A DNA stretch of 64,000 bases. Source: Macrobrachium rosenbergii (taxonomy: Eukaryota; Arthropoda; Malacostraca; Decapoda; Palaemonidae). Of the stretch, positions 29,791-43,798 are shown piece by piece (within the stretch, counting starts at the first letter, position 1; every line of letters starts with the position of its first letter). Made by a program: the position numbers and the translations under genes. The notes under the pieces are model-generated. The model was not told the DNA's origin and did no database searches. It saw nothing but the letters and a program-made list of their open reading frames with translations. The stretch lies in NCBI RefSeq assembly GCF_040412425.1, contig NC_089763.1, positions 51,310,087 to 51,374,086 on the forward strand. Reading direction: 5' to 3'.

Positions 29791-30472
29791 AAGGTTTCAT
29801 GTTACTGAACCAAACAAAACTACTAATGCAAAAGTAAACACTCACAATGTGAACTAATTCCAAGTGTGTATCTCAGAATAGTCACAGTCAACTCACTACT
29901 AAGCACACAACAACTCTACGGAACTCACTCACAAAAAAAATTCTATCCAAACAGAAAAAAAAATACTCGAGAATCTTATCCGAACACTAAAAGGTATCAT
30001 ATCTCGTAAAAGACATGAAAGTTCTACTCTGGTTAGCAAATATTTCGCAACACCTGACTAACTCTCAACAAAATAGCAATTGACGTAATGGCAATCGCTC
30101 TCATGATCTCAACAACTACAACTACTCACAACACAGCTCCCTTTATTTAAAAAAAAAGAAACTGAAAAAAAAAATCCAAATACTCAAACACGATCCCCCA
30201 ACCCGAAAAAAAAGATCAGACTTGTTCGGTCCGATATACTAAGTATCTCCCAAAAAAAAATATCCTAAACAACACACACCTTGCGTCAGATGATGAAACA
30301 CATCATAACACAATAACACACTAACACACGGGTCAAATCTCGTATGAAATTAGCCCATGTCTCAATTCCTAAAATCATTCGAAAACAAATGACTAAGAAC
30401 CTCAACATCCAAAATGAACAAGAGACAAAAAAAAAAAAATCATAAATATCATATATATAAACAAACGTTCCA

Positions 30473-31780
30473 TTACATCCCAACTTTCTTTAACTTCGAA
30501 ATATGGGTCAATTTCGTCACTCCAGTGTTTACATCTTTAACTACAAATCTATTCCCTCTTTTGATCTCTACAATCTCAAAAGGTCCGTGGAACTTCGGAC
30601 TTAACTTATAATTCAGATCATTCCGAACATTCACTTTAACAAACACTCTATCACCCTTCGAAAAACTACTCCCCTCGATTTCGCGTTACTTTTCTCTACC
30701 ATTGCACGCGAACTAAGTTCAAGTTCTTTACTGATACGTGCAAATCTTTCTCTCGCTGTATTTATCAACGAAGTGACCGTAACATCACCCTGAACACACT
30801 CTGGTAACAAATCAAAGGTCCTTTCAACTTGTATCCATACAAAGCTTCTGCTGGAGATATCTTAATTGTGTCATTCATCATAGTATTGATACTATATCGC
30901 ACTTCATCCAAAGATCTGTCCCAATGTGTATCGGAACCTCCCACCGTCATGCGCAAAGCTTCGATTACTTTCCGATTCGCCCTCTCACACAACCCATTCG
31001 CTTTCAGGTCTATACGGGATTATAGATACTTTCTTTATCCCCAACAAATTAGCAAGACCGTCTAAAGTCTTATTAATAAACTCCCTACCATTGTCTGTGA
31101 TCAGACATTCAGGAACACCATATCGACAAATTATCCCTTAAAGAACGCTATAGCAACTTCCTCAGCTGATTTGTACTTCAGTGGGAAAATCTCGACAAAG
31201 CGAGTCAACTCATCAACAACTACTAATAAATGTCTATAACCATAAGCGGACTCTGAGAAGTTACCCAGAATATCCATATGCACTCTCTGAAACGGCCTAT
31301 GTGGTATGGGATATGAACCCAAACGACACGACACTGTCGTCGCTGGCTTATTCGCATTGCAAATAGCACACTTCTTCACAAAGGCTTCTACTGCGGAAAA
31401 CATATTTTTCCAAAAGAACTTTGACCTGACGTTTTCATACGTCTTGTCTACACCCAAATGAGGAGAACCAAATTTACAATGTACAATGTCTAGAACTTGT
31501 GATACTAGACTCTCTGGCACGATGATTTGTGTAATCTCACCCATGCTTCGAGTACTTCGCAAGTTATACTTAACTTTTCTCACCAATAAATTATTCTCCA
31601 ACTCTAGACCAGAAAAAGGCAACTTATACCCTTTCTTCGGTGAAACTCCCTTAAGAAATGCCTTAGCATCTGACAACAATTTATCTTCATCTTGCTTTTG
31701 TTCCAGCAAGCCTATGTCCCAAGTGACATTTTCACCCGTAATATAACACACTGCGTTACTCTCACTATCACGAATAACAA
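30473..31780 (-). pseudogene. Integrase region of pol, frameshifted
   Basis: It would insert the cDNA into the host genome. The N-terminal zinc-binding pattern is visible as H...H followed by CAIC. The catalytic triad is all present: D in HMDILG (31272-31274), D in TDNG (31093-31095) and E in the CERANRK motif (30984-30986), with D-to-E spacing near the classic 35 residues. A C-terminal KLSPKFHGPF module (about 30610-30570) matches the GPY/F domain of gypsy integrases, and pol ends with TAA at 30473-30475. Frame breaks lie at about 31132-31142, 31005-31020 and again between 30765 and 30640. The 299-codon open piece 31131-32030 covers the RNase H end to the first catalytic Asp. Confidence 0.88.
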
Positions 31781-31929
31781 TCTCTCCCGAGACTGCCGAC
31801 TCACTATTTCTCCCCGAAGTATGCACTGTAGGAACGTGTATGTCCTCTACATGCGATCTCTCAGAATTACTAATATCAGAGACATTAGACACCAAATATT
31901 TACTCTCTTCACCCACACAGGATTCGGTG

Positions 31930-32300
31930 TGTATTTCCTCATCCTCGACCGGAAAATATCTGCTCAATGCATCTGCAACTACATTATGCTTACCTTCAAT
32001 GTATTTGAGGTTTGCATCAAAATCTCTCAATGTTAGGAACCAAATTTGGCTTATTAAAAAGCTCTAACAACGGTTGATGATCTGTAAAAATCTCAACTTT
32101 ATTTCCCAACAACAACATCTTAAAATGAACAAGGCTAGAGACGACTGCGAAAGCCTCCTTGTCCACAACTGACATCAGCCTTTCGTTACTACCACGCGTT
32201 TTGAACTTTCTGCTATAAAAAGCAATTGGGTGTAATTTCCCCTCAAATTTCTGCATCAAACACGCACCTATACCTTCCTGACTCGCGTCAGTCACTAAGG
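31930..32300 (-). pseudogene. RNase H region of pol
   Basis: It would degrade the RNA strand of the hybrid. The TDAS motif with the first catalytic Asp is at 32287-32289. An intervening FYSRKF segment, an E in DKEAFAVV and the TDHQPL motif follow in order. The domain ends with the NVVADALSR motif of the connection to integrase. A one-frame shift occurs near 32017-32040 between the two open pieces. Confidence 0.88.
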
Positions 32301-33335
32301 TGAACGGTTGACTAAAATCTGAAACTTCAAAACTGGTGGGTTCACCAAAGCGTTCTTAAGCTTCTCAAAAGCTAATTGTTGACTATCACCCCAAACAAAC
32401 TTAACGTCTTCTCGTAACAAATCTGTCAATGGCGACGCTATTGTAGAAAAATTCCGCACAAAAACGGCGAAAGAAACCCGACATACCTAGGAACGAACGA
32501 ATCTGTTTCCTGGTTTTGGGAACTGGAAAATTCACAATGGCTTTAACTTTCTCACCATTCACTCTAACTCCCTCTTTAGAGATAACATGTCCTAAATAGA
32601 CAATTTTTCTCTTCAGAAACTCACATTTGGCCAATTTGACCTTTAACCCAGCGAACCGTAATCGCTTGAGGACTTCTTTTAACACCTTTAGATGTTCTTC
32701 AATTGTATCTGTGCATATGAGAATGTCATCCATGTACACAAACACCGACTTTCCTAACAAGCCATGAAGTACTGTGTTAACCAGTCTAGTAAATGTTATT
32801 GGGGACCCTTGTAATCCAAAAGGCATCCTATTAAACTCGTAATGTCCCTTTGGTACCGAAAATGCTGTATATTTACGGCTACTCTCACAAAGGAACCTGT
32901 AAAAACCCTTGCATAAGATCTATAGATGAATATATATTCTTGCCACCGATCTCAACAAACAAATCAGGCAAACAAGCTACCGGATATCTATCTGGGCATG
33001 TTTTTTCATTCAATTTACGAAAATCTACACAAACTCTGATACTACCGTCTTTCTTAGGAACTGCAAGCAAAGGAAAATTAAACGGAGAATTGGACGGTCT
33101 GATAATGCCTTCCGACTCCCACCTCTGAACTTCTTTTTCTACTTCTTCCTGATCTTAAAAGGAATTCGATATGCTGGAATATATATGGGATTTGTACCCT
33201 TTTCTAGGCGGATTGAATGTTCTAAAACATCTGTAACTCCTAATTTATCTCCTTTCAAAGCAATAATATCTAGATATTCTTTCAACACTTTCTCTACTTT
33301 ATCTGAATATTCAGGATAATCAACTTTAGCCAAGT
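32301..33335 (-). pseudogene. Reverse transcriptase region of pol, frameshifted
   Basis: It would copy element RNA into DNA. The N-terminal part (33139-33333) ends at the conserved IPFKIRKK region. The next piece (32885-33070) has VPKKDGSIRVCVDFRKLN and the first catalytic Asp in SSIDLMQGF. The third (32401-32826) has MPFGLQGSP and the YMDD box at 32725-32736, then LGHVIS and IRSFLGMSGFFRRF of the thumb. Frame breaks occur at about 33150, 32885, 32440 and 32345. All core motifs are intact in wording, so decay is by indels, not by loss of key residues. Confidence 0.93.
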
Positions 33336-34166
33336 GTTCATGTAGAACCTGACTTCGAACTGTTGCTCCTCGTTAGGAAACATATTCCCGTCTCCACAAA
33401 ACTCACTAATTTATGCTCTTCATTAAACTCTTCAAAATCAATTACATAAGTACCTTGTGATATTTTTTCACTGAGTCTTGATAGCTAACTAATTCTACTG
33501 AAGTCACGCCTGCGACTGAAATTTCATTCACTGACACCGTACTCACACGTCTTTGAATTTCTCGGTTCCCTCAACAACGCACACTTGAGAAGGAAACTTT
33601 TTCTCTTTCAGCGACACTTTAACTAATGTAGGAACTCGCGGTTGCAATTCAACATCTTCCAACAAAAATCCTTTGAAAGATCTCTGCGGAATATCTTCAC
33701 TCTCTAATGAACGTGTTACACATGTCTCAGACTGTGTCTTAAGTTTCTCACAAGTTTTTTCCTGTGTATATATGGAACAAAACAACCCGACTCACCTATT
33801 GTAATCCCCTGAACTCCCGTAAGAATGTTGATGTTATGTCGCCTACAAGAAGGGTGTCCTAGCAAAACCATTTCACCTAAGGCTAATCTTTCTATGACCA
33901 AAAATGATTCTACTATTGTCTTTCCACCGATACTAAGCGTAAGAAATGACGAACCTAAAATATTCAGTTTCCTCGCTTGTACATCACACACTGTCTCACT
34001 AGAAGGGACTAATTTGCACTCTGGAAACCTCGAGTGAAAAAGGTCAGCATTTACTAAGTTAACTGAGCTACCAGAATCAATGAAAATATGAATTTCATTG
34101 CCATTAGAGAATCCACGTACAATCGGCCCTAGGTTCTAGTGACTCTACGACCTGATTAGTCATTAT
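33336..34166 (-). pseudogene. Protease (retropepsin) region of pol, frameshifted
   Basis: An aspartic protease that would process the polyprotein. The active-site DSGSS is encoded at 34064-34078 (DSG codons 34070-34078), followed by a flap-like stretch and LLGHPSCRRHN, the position of the ILG motif in retropepsins (33716-33991 frame). An ATG overlaps the gag stop (TAATG, about 34163), but its frame is left after about 12 codons near 34130, one indel before the DSG frame. A second break falls near 33785, and the linker to RT at 33543-33336 has more. How pol is expressed (frameshift or reinitiation) therefore cannot be decided. Confidence 0.85.
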
Positions 34167-35266
34167 CCTGTGTCCGTTTTCGAACTTATCTTGTGAAAAT
34201 TCTGCTGTTCCTTTGTGTATCTAGAACTTGCATCATGTGGAATTCTCCTGTCATATCTAGAAAAAACCTCCCCGGGACTTCCTGAATAATCTCTACTCTT
34301 TGTGGCTGGGCAAAATCTCCATCCATGATCTGAAGATTTGCAAACTGAACAATATCTCACTCTGCAATTTGATTTACTATGGCCTATTTTATCACAATTA
34401 AAACAACGTACCGTTGTGACTGATCTCTCTGGAATTTTCTTCGATTCTACTCGTGCACATGTCTTCGCTGTTGCATCATTTCCCGAATGCGAGCGACTAT
34501 CATTATTCTGTGGTTTGGAAACCGCAGCTGACATCTTTGCACCTCCCTGTACAAAACTACTGTCCAGTGTCGGGCATTTTGCTAGATTTTTGTTAATCTG
34601 TGCAAACAAAAAGGATTCATCTGTATCCTGATCAATTCTCTTATCAAAACTATCTACAATTACATCTGGGACCGACGTTAAAAGGCAAGCAAAGTGTAAC
34701 AATCTTTCAAAATTATCTAAAGAGATATTATTTCCAGTTACCCATGGAGAACCTGTTATAGATTTCTTTAACTCAACTACTGCATCAAATAAATTCGCAC
34801 TGTATGTGACTAGTGAATCATTGCCCTTCTTTATTTTGAGAAACTCTCGCAAATTCCGAACTGCGCATTCACGTTGAACTCCGCCATAAGTAGCTCGTAG
34901 AAATTTCTGCAGTTCATTCCAAGTTTTACACCTTCTGAACCCGAAACTGCGTGCTCGTTTCCCAATATCTCCTTTATCTAAATCCAGAAATGATTTAGCC
35001 TCTGTTAAAGCTTCAGCGCCATTCGTAATTTTCTTGGAATTCAGATAATTGTTCACTGACTCAATGAAAGTTTCTATATTTTGGGTTAGCTTTCCGTCAA
35101 CTAGCCCTTTAAAATTTGTAATTCCCGCGCTAATGTTCGTCACTTTATGCACCACAATTGATTGGGATGTGCTTGCTGCATCGTCCGGCATTTTGTGAGT
35201 AATCACACGCCCTGAGCGTAACAACATAAAAAGAGAAACCAAAAAGAACACTAGAGAAAGGCACAA
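34163..35266 (-). CDS. gag: Gag polyprotein (intact)
   Basis: Structural protein that packages the element RNA into virus-like particles. It is a 367-codon uninterrupted frame. The listed ATG at 35266 gives a hydrophobic N-terminus, and the Met at residue 25 (MPDDAAS) is an equally good or better start. The middle part looks like a gypsy capsid domain (W.ELQKFLRATYG). Two CCHC zinc knuckles close the protein, at about residues 288-301 (CFNCDKIGHSKSNC) and 306-319 (CSVCKSSDHGWRFC). The C-terminus is basic. This is the longest open frame in the window and the only undamaged gene of the element. Its stop overlaps a downstream ATG. Confidence 0.92.
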   Translation of the reverse strand: MCLSLVFFLVSLFMLLRSGRVITHKMPDDAASTSQSIVVHKVTNISAGITNFKGLVDGKLTQNIETFIESVNNYLNSKKITNGAEALTEAKSFLDLDKGDIGKRARSFGFRRCKTWNELQKFLRATYGGVQRECAVRNLREFLKIKKGNDSLVTYSANLFDAVVELKKSITGSPWVTGNNISLDNFERLLHFACLLTSVPDVIVDSFDKRIDQDTDESFLFAQINKNLAKCPTLDSSFVQGGAKMSAAVSKPQNNDSRSHSGNDATAKTCARVESKKIPERSVTTVRCFNCDKIGHSKSNCRVRYCSVCKSSDHGWRFCPATKSRDYSGSPGEVFSRYDRRIPHDASSRYTKEQQNFHKISSKTDTG

Positions 35267-35309
35267 GTTACCCCCTCTAAAAGAAGAACAGAAAACGGCG
35301 TTCTGCGCA

Positions 35310-35332
35310 ACTTACGAGAATGGGGTACTTAC
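35310..35332 (-). promoter_or_regulatory. Two consensus splice-donor motifs in the leader
   Basis: The minus strand holds GTAAGT twice, at 35327-35332 and 35310-35315, 45-65 bp ahead of gag. Placement matches the major splice donor of env-bearing retroelements. Use is inferred. Confidence 0.4.
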
Positions 35333-35741
35333 CAATTTTGAAACAGAAAACGAAGTACCTATCTCTCAACTTGCTAACCTGTGACGTCACCTACTCGGCT
35401 CAGCAAAAAGACACCCAGCGCGTTTCTAGTTGAATCATCACTTTGCGTAATTAACTCACAATCGCCACTATTCACACTTATTTGGGTATTTTGTTAACCC
35501 CAAAATTGCTCTAGAGATCATCCAGATCTATTTCACAACTCCCCACTCCCAGTACTCGAATAGAAACGGAAAAAAAGAAAGGTTCCCGCATTTCACACGT
35601 AATCACGACCTACTCAGTCATTCAACACTGACCCGTCGCCTTAGCTCTTAGGTGAAGTCGCCTATGCCTTGGGCATCAACGTTACCAATTAGTCTATTAG
35701 CAATCTCCCTCTTTCGCCATCACTAAAGACGTTAAAATCAT

Positions 35742-35784
35742 GCTGCCACCAATTTTTCTGACCCCGCTGCCACCAATTTTTCTG
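35742..35784 (-). repeat. Tandem duplication of the primer-binding region
   Basis: The 19-bp word GCTGCCACCAATTTTTCTG occurs at 35742-35760 and again at 35766-35784. The second copy runs into the LTR start. Both include the tRNA-CCA-complementary core. Confidence 0.9.
35760..35775 (-). other. Primer-binding site (PBS)
   Basis: In element sense TGGTGGCAGCGGGGTC lies seven bases from the LTR end. It would pair with a tRNA ending GCTGCCACCA, which fits a tRNA-Leu type best from memory. A tRNA search would settle the identity. Confidence 0.75.
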
Positions 35785-35899
35785 TAACGAGGACAGAATT
35801 AACACCCTTTTGAAGGTGTACGTAACGTGCTCCAACGATCTTTAATCATGAAACGGAGGCGTATGAACGTTCGCTCACGGCAACACTTACATCTATTTT

Positions 35900-35957
<58 letters not shown>

Positions 35958-36956
35958 GTGTATCACCTCTCTCTCTCTCTCTGTGTATCGCCTCTCTCTC
36001 TCTCTCTCATCGTTTTCCGAAGTTCACCCACCCGAATCGCACTCATTCTCACCAAATCGATTAAATGGACCATTTAAAGAAACGCAATAGTTTCTACAAA
36101 AATAGGTTTATTATTCAAATAACCCAACAAGAAATGAATAAAACAAAGCAAAGATTAAAATGCATAATAAATGAAATATCGAGTTAGATAACTAAACTCT
36201 GAACTGCAAAACACTTCTGATTAAAGAAGTCTCACTATGGCTAATAGCCTGAAAATATCCAAACTCACACATACTCCCCAAATCAATAATTAGTCATGTC
36301 AAAACCAGTCTACCACATGTTATTCGAACCAGTCCACACTGTCTACCGACATCTGTCCACAGACATCTGTCGGAAGAATTAAACATGATAGAAAACTCCC
36401 AAAAATATATGAAATGCAAAACACAATAATGGAAAGTGTAAAATGCATAGCCAAGATATGGCAAACGTAACATGACAAAACAATAATATGAAAGAGGTAT
36501 GAATATTCATATTAAATCTCCTACACCAGTTCAAAAGTTCATAATGATTAGAAAATCATGGTAAAAATCACAAGTTCAATTTTCTCCCATAAAAACAGAG
36601 ATTTCAAAGTCTACCTTATCTGCCGTTCAAAGCCTGGATCCTCTCCAAAGCTACGTCTAAACAACTGCAGTTCTATCACGTTAATGAACGATCAAACTCA
36701 CTTTTAGGGCAGATTTTGGCGTAATCTAGATCAAATTAACGCACGTACTCACGAATATACATAACACTTCGGAAGATCACCTGACTGGCAATATTGCTGA
36801 GGAATCAAACTATTTGTTGAACACAAAGATTTTACCTCGAGTCTCTCGACCTACTTCCATCTGACTCCATAAATTCTTTCATCACATCTTAAAGCATTGA
36901 AGCTATGAAATGCATATATGTGTCCTTTAAAACTTGTAGCAGCCATATTTTCTGAA

Positions 36957-36959
<3 letters not shown>
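35783..36959 (-). repeat. 5' LTR (in element orientation)
   Basis: Matches 27757-28946. Differences seen by eye are five transitions, a shorter (CT)n block (about 35907-36008), and small indels in homopolymer or dinucleotide runs. It merges into (AT)n at its outer end, so the true terminal TG may be lost. Confidence 0.92.
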
Positions 36960-36987
<28 letters not shown>

Positions 36988-37008
36988 TATGTGTGAGTGT
37001 GTGTGTGT
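36958..37008. repeat. (AT)n(GT)n microsatellite, right flank of the retrotransposon
   Basis: AT run to about 36984, then GTGT-type repeats to 37008. Confidence 0.93.
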
Positions 37009-37400
37009 AAAATTACCACTTCACGTTGCAATTACAGCAAAGAACACAAATAAAACCACAAAACTGCTAGGATCGATAACCACCCAATCACATGTTTAAA
37101 GCCTGAAAAAATGGGGGGGGAATGTCTCGATGCGAAATGCAATCGCACGGAGTCGAGCGACGAGTAAATGGCCCGATTATTATACATTTGAAGGAGACTC
37201 CTCCTCAGTAATGCTGCAAATTCTTTTTAAAAGCGACGAACGATGCGAGTGGAGACGGGGAGGGAGAAGACGGAGAAGCGAAGAGATGAGGGAGGAGGAC
37301 AGAGTACGAGATGATTTATCACTACTGTTACCGTGAGCAATGTCAATGGCAATAGCACCTAAAAGCTTGGGATATACAAGTATAACATAACACAAGGTTT

Positions 37401-37463
<63 letters not shown>

Positions 37464-39055
37464 CGTTGTTTGTGGCATCTTGTCCGGAAGTAGACGGGGA
37501 CACTTTAGGGGTCGTAATATCGCAACTTTACAAGAAGAGTAAACAAAGGAGCCATTGATGCGGATACAATGGCCAGTGGCCCTTATCGATCTGTGGTGTC
37601 TTCGCAAGGGCCATGGCAATGCCACATCATATTTCTTTATCGCCGTGTCGATGGTTTGGCTCTCTTCCTTCCCTGCCCCCTCCCCCCCCAAAATATCACA
37701 ATCCCCTTAGGACCTAGATACGCAGAACTCCCTCCCCTCATCCGCCAGCCTCTTCCACCTCTCCCCTCTAAACTCGCTCCTCTCCATCCGTGATCGCTTC
37801 TCGATATTTGATTTGGGGAGGTTCGATTCTTCCTTAAATTGAAAACTTTATCAGATTGAAATCCGGTTTTTTTTCTCAGGTTATAAATCCAAAAGAAATA
37901 ACAACAATAATTGTTCATCCTTTGATAATTTCGTGACCTGTATGTGTAATTCTGAACAGCATCAATTAACGCGAAGAAATTTCAAACATTTCTTTCGCGT
38001 GCTATTTTGTTGATAAAAAAAAAAAGGAAAGAAGAGAAATGAACTGGGGCCACATTTCCTTCGCCGAGATTACTGAGATTTTAGAAGTCATTCAATAATA
38101 GGTTTCACCTCATAATTTTATTCTTTTTTTCTATATCTTTATATTTTGCAAATGTATGACTGTCAAACATGAGCATGAGTCTTCAATTCTGTCTTTCATT
38201 TAATCAATCTAGATACTATTTCAGTTAGATTATAACTTTCCTTCGATGCGAATAGATTCAACTCCACTGTAACGTTTAGTGAAGCTTTTAGTTACAGTCG
38301 ATGTTTTTTTCTTTAAAACCACAAGTTTGAGGATTTGAGTATATAACCAGGTATTATAAAGCACGTTCCCCCTTCGGTGTGAATAACTTGTCCGGTGATA
38401 AATATTGGTTATGACACGGAAGTAAAAATCCCTGTGTCACAAAGTACTGTACTATGAGAACTACCATGCAGATAATTATACGTGTGAAAAGCAATTAAAC
38501 AAATGCTGTTCAGCTGAAATATTCAACAGTAAAACAATAATTGCAAATAAAAATAACCGAGCAAATAAACAAGCACAAGCAATGCAACTGCATTTCGATG
38601 CAGTGTTAACGACAGCGGTCCTTATGGCCTTGTTCAATTTAAAATGGCCTTCAGGCAAGTTGCAATTAGGAAACTAGCAATCAGAGGAAATTCAGTGACC
38701 ATTCTCTCAAGATAATGGTTACTACCACGTGCGGCACTGTCGAGTCTAACTTTTCCCGTCCCCTTTTCTCGCTCCCTCACGAATCAAACCTGTGTGTCCG
38801 TCTTTGTTTGTCTGAAGATCCTTCAAAAGAACGTCCGCCAGCTAAAGTTGAGTTTTATCTTCGCCTCAACTTCTGAACTAAGCTATGAGAGGTAGAAGTG
38901 CATATGGTGCGCATCCACTAATGCAACTGATATTTACAGTGATGCCGAGATCAAGGTTTGTCCTACAAGGTCAAGGTTCAAAATCTTGGTTTTTTTATGT
39001 TATAAGTCAGATTTAGGCTATGTACTGAGACTGGGTGGTCTATCATATCTGCCAG
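37009..39055. other. Non-coding stretch with one (GA)n tract
   Basis: No gene recognised. (GA)n at 37403-37461. Segments 37120-37330 and 37480-37800 are GC-richer, purine- and pyrimidine-rich respectively, with short open frames on both strands but no domain. Near 38960-38985 there are AAGGTCAAGGTTCA words resembling nuclear-receptor half sites. Confidence 0.4.
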
Positions 39056-39295
39056 TTCCTCGTTGGACGAGTCGGTAGAATTCTCGGCTAGAACTCTGCT
39101 AGGCTATAGCACTCTTCTAGGCCCGAGTTCGAGTCTCCGACCGGCCTACGAAGAATTAGAGGAATTTATTTCTGGTGACAGAAATTCATTTCTCGGTATA
39201 ATGTGGTTCGGATTCCACAATAAACTGTAGGTCCCGTTGCTAGGTAACCAATTGGTTCTTAGCCACGTAAAACAAGTCTAGAAACTTGACATATG
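39056..39295 (+). mobile_element. tRNA-derived SINE
   Basis: A RNA polymerase III promoter is visible: A box TTGGACGAGTCGG (39063-39075) and B box within GAGTTCGAGTCTCC (39125-39138), about 60 bp apart. The non-tRNA body includes a second T-arm-like hairpin, TGTGGTTCGGATTCCACA (39202-39219), and the words GGTAACCAATTGGTTC. From memory this body is widespread in decapod DNA. The tail end near 39295 is approximate. Confidence 0.7.
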
Positions 39296-39439
39296 ATGCG
39301 GTATTAATCAGCAAAAACTACAAGATTTGCAAAACTTTCTTAAAAGCATGCACCATGTATCGACAGAAAAGGTGCTAACGACAAACCTAAATAAAAAAAA
39401 AAAAAATAAAGTGAGGGCAGAGTATGCACAAAAGGAAAA

Positions 39440-39965
39440 AGAATTAATGATGTAGAGGCTTACAAATATTTAGGGACGATGATATCCAATACAGGTTCTA
39501 TTGAGATGAAGTTTAGTGTAAGACCAAATAGGACAAATCAAACAGTAAGAAGACTGATTGAAGTCTGGAAATCAAATAAAGTGAAACTGCTTACGAAAGA
39601 AAGGTGTATAAATTGATCTAGCCTACGGACATGAAACTTGGTATGACAATGAAACTACATTAAAAAGATTTTGAACATTTGAGAATAAGGCTCTAAGAAG
39701 CCTATTGGGAGTTTGAGGCAGGACAAAGGTAGAAATTATACCAAAGGAGAAACTCCCAAAGTTCAACTTATACACTAAATAATGATGAAGGGGGGGTGGA
39801 GATGGCTTGAACATGTCCTACTCACCACCCCATGGAGATCCTACGCACCCATGGGTGGGCACAAGAAGCTGGAGATTTGTGGACTTGAAAACAGAGGAAA
39901 GAGATACGTTGAGGAATATTATAGAGGCCCTTTGCACCTCAGACGACGAAGGTGGTGGTGGTAAT
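39440..39965 (+). pseudogene. LINE reverse transcriptase C-terminal fragment, decayed
   Basis: The plus strand carries a YKYLGT-like start, then a RRLIEVWKSNKVKLLTKER-like stretch (given only by RRLIEVW and KLLTKER), a mutated YGHETW site at about 39625-39650, a LRSLLG-like motif, WLEHV and a final IIEALCTSDDE-like end. This is the same 3' region as the LINE at 2945-3462, but with many stops. It lies about 150 bp after the SINE. An A-run at 39392-39407 separates them. Confidence 0.6.

Positions 39966-43795
<3,830 letters not shown>

Positions 43796-43798
<3 letters not shown>

Larger units (their letters stand above)
35267..35782 (-). other. Retrotransposon 5' leader
   Basis: Untranslated region between the 5' LTR and gag, carrying the primer-binding site, a duplicated copy of it, and two donor motifs. 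No other open frame of note. Confidence 0.75.
27757..36959 (-). mobile_element. Ty3/gypsy-type LTR retrotransposon with third (env-like) ORF
   Basis: A 9.2-kb element in minus orientation. Near-identical direct repeats (27757-28946 and 35783-36959) bracket gag, pol and an env-like frame in the order LTR, PBS, leader, gag, protease, RT, RNase H, integrase, env-like, LTR. The order of integrase after RNase H is that of Ty3/gypsy and retroviruses. Insertion was into (AT)n, so the target duplication cannot be delimited. Gag is intact, while pol and the env-like frame are broken by frameshifts. The LTRs differ by about five transitions and several indels. It is not autonomous as read, unless the breaks are sequencing errors. 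Confidence 0.93.

Noticed and set aside
31181..32067. Plus-strand open frames across the retrotransposon
   Set aside because: They are antisense shadows of integrase and RNase H, whose motifs are read on the minus strand.
38960..38985. AAGGTCAAGGTTCA, resembling a nuclear-receptor direct repeat
   Set aside because: Such words are common in short repeated DNA and no promoter or gene is near. Too weak to call.
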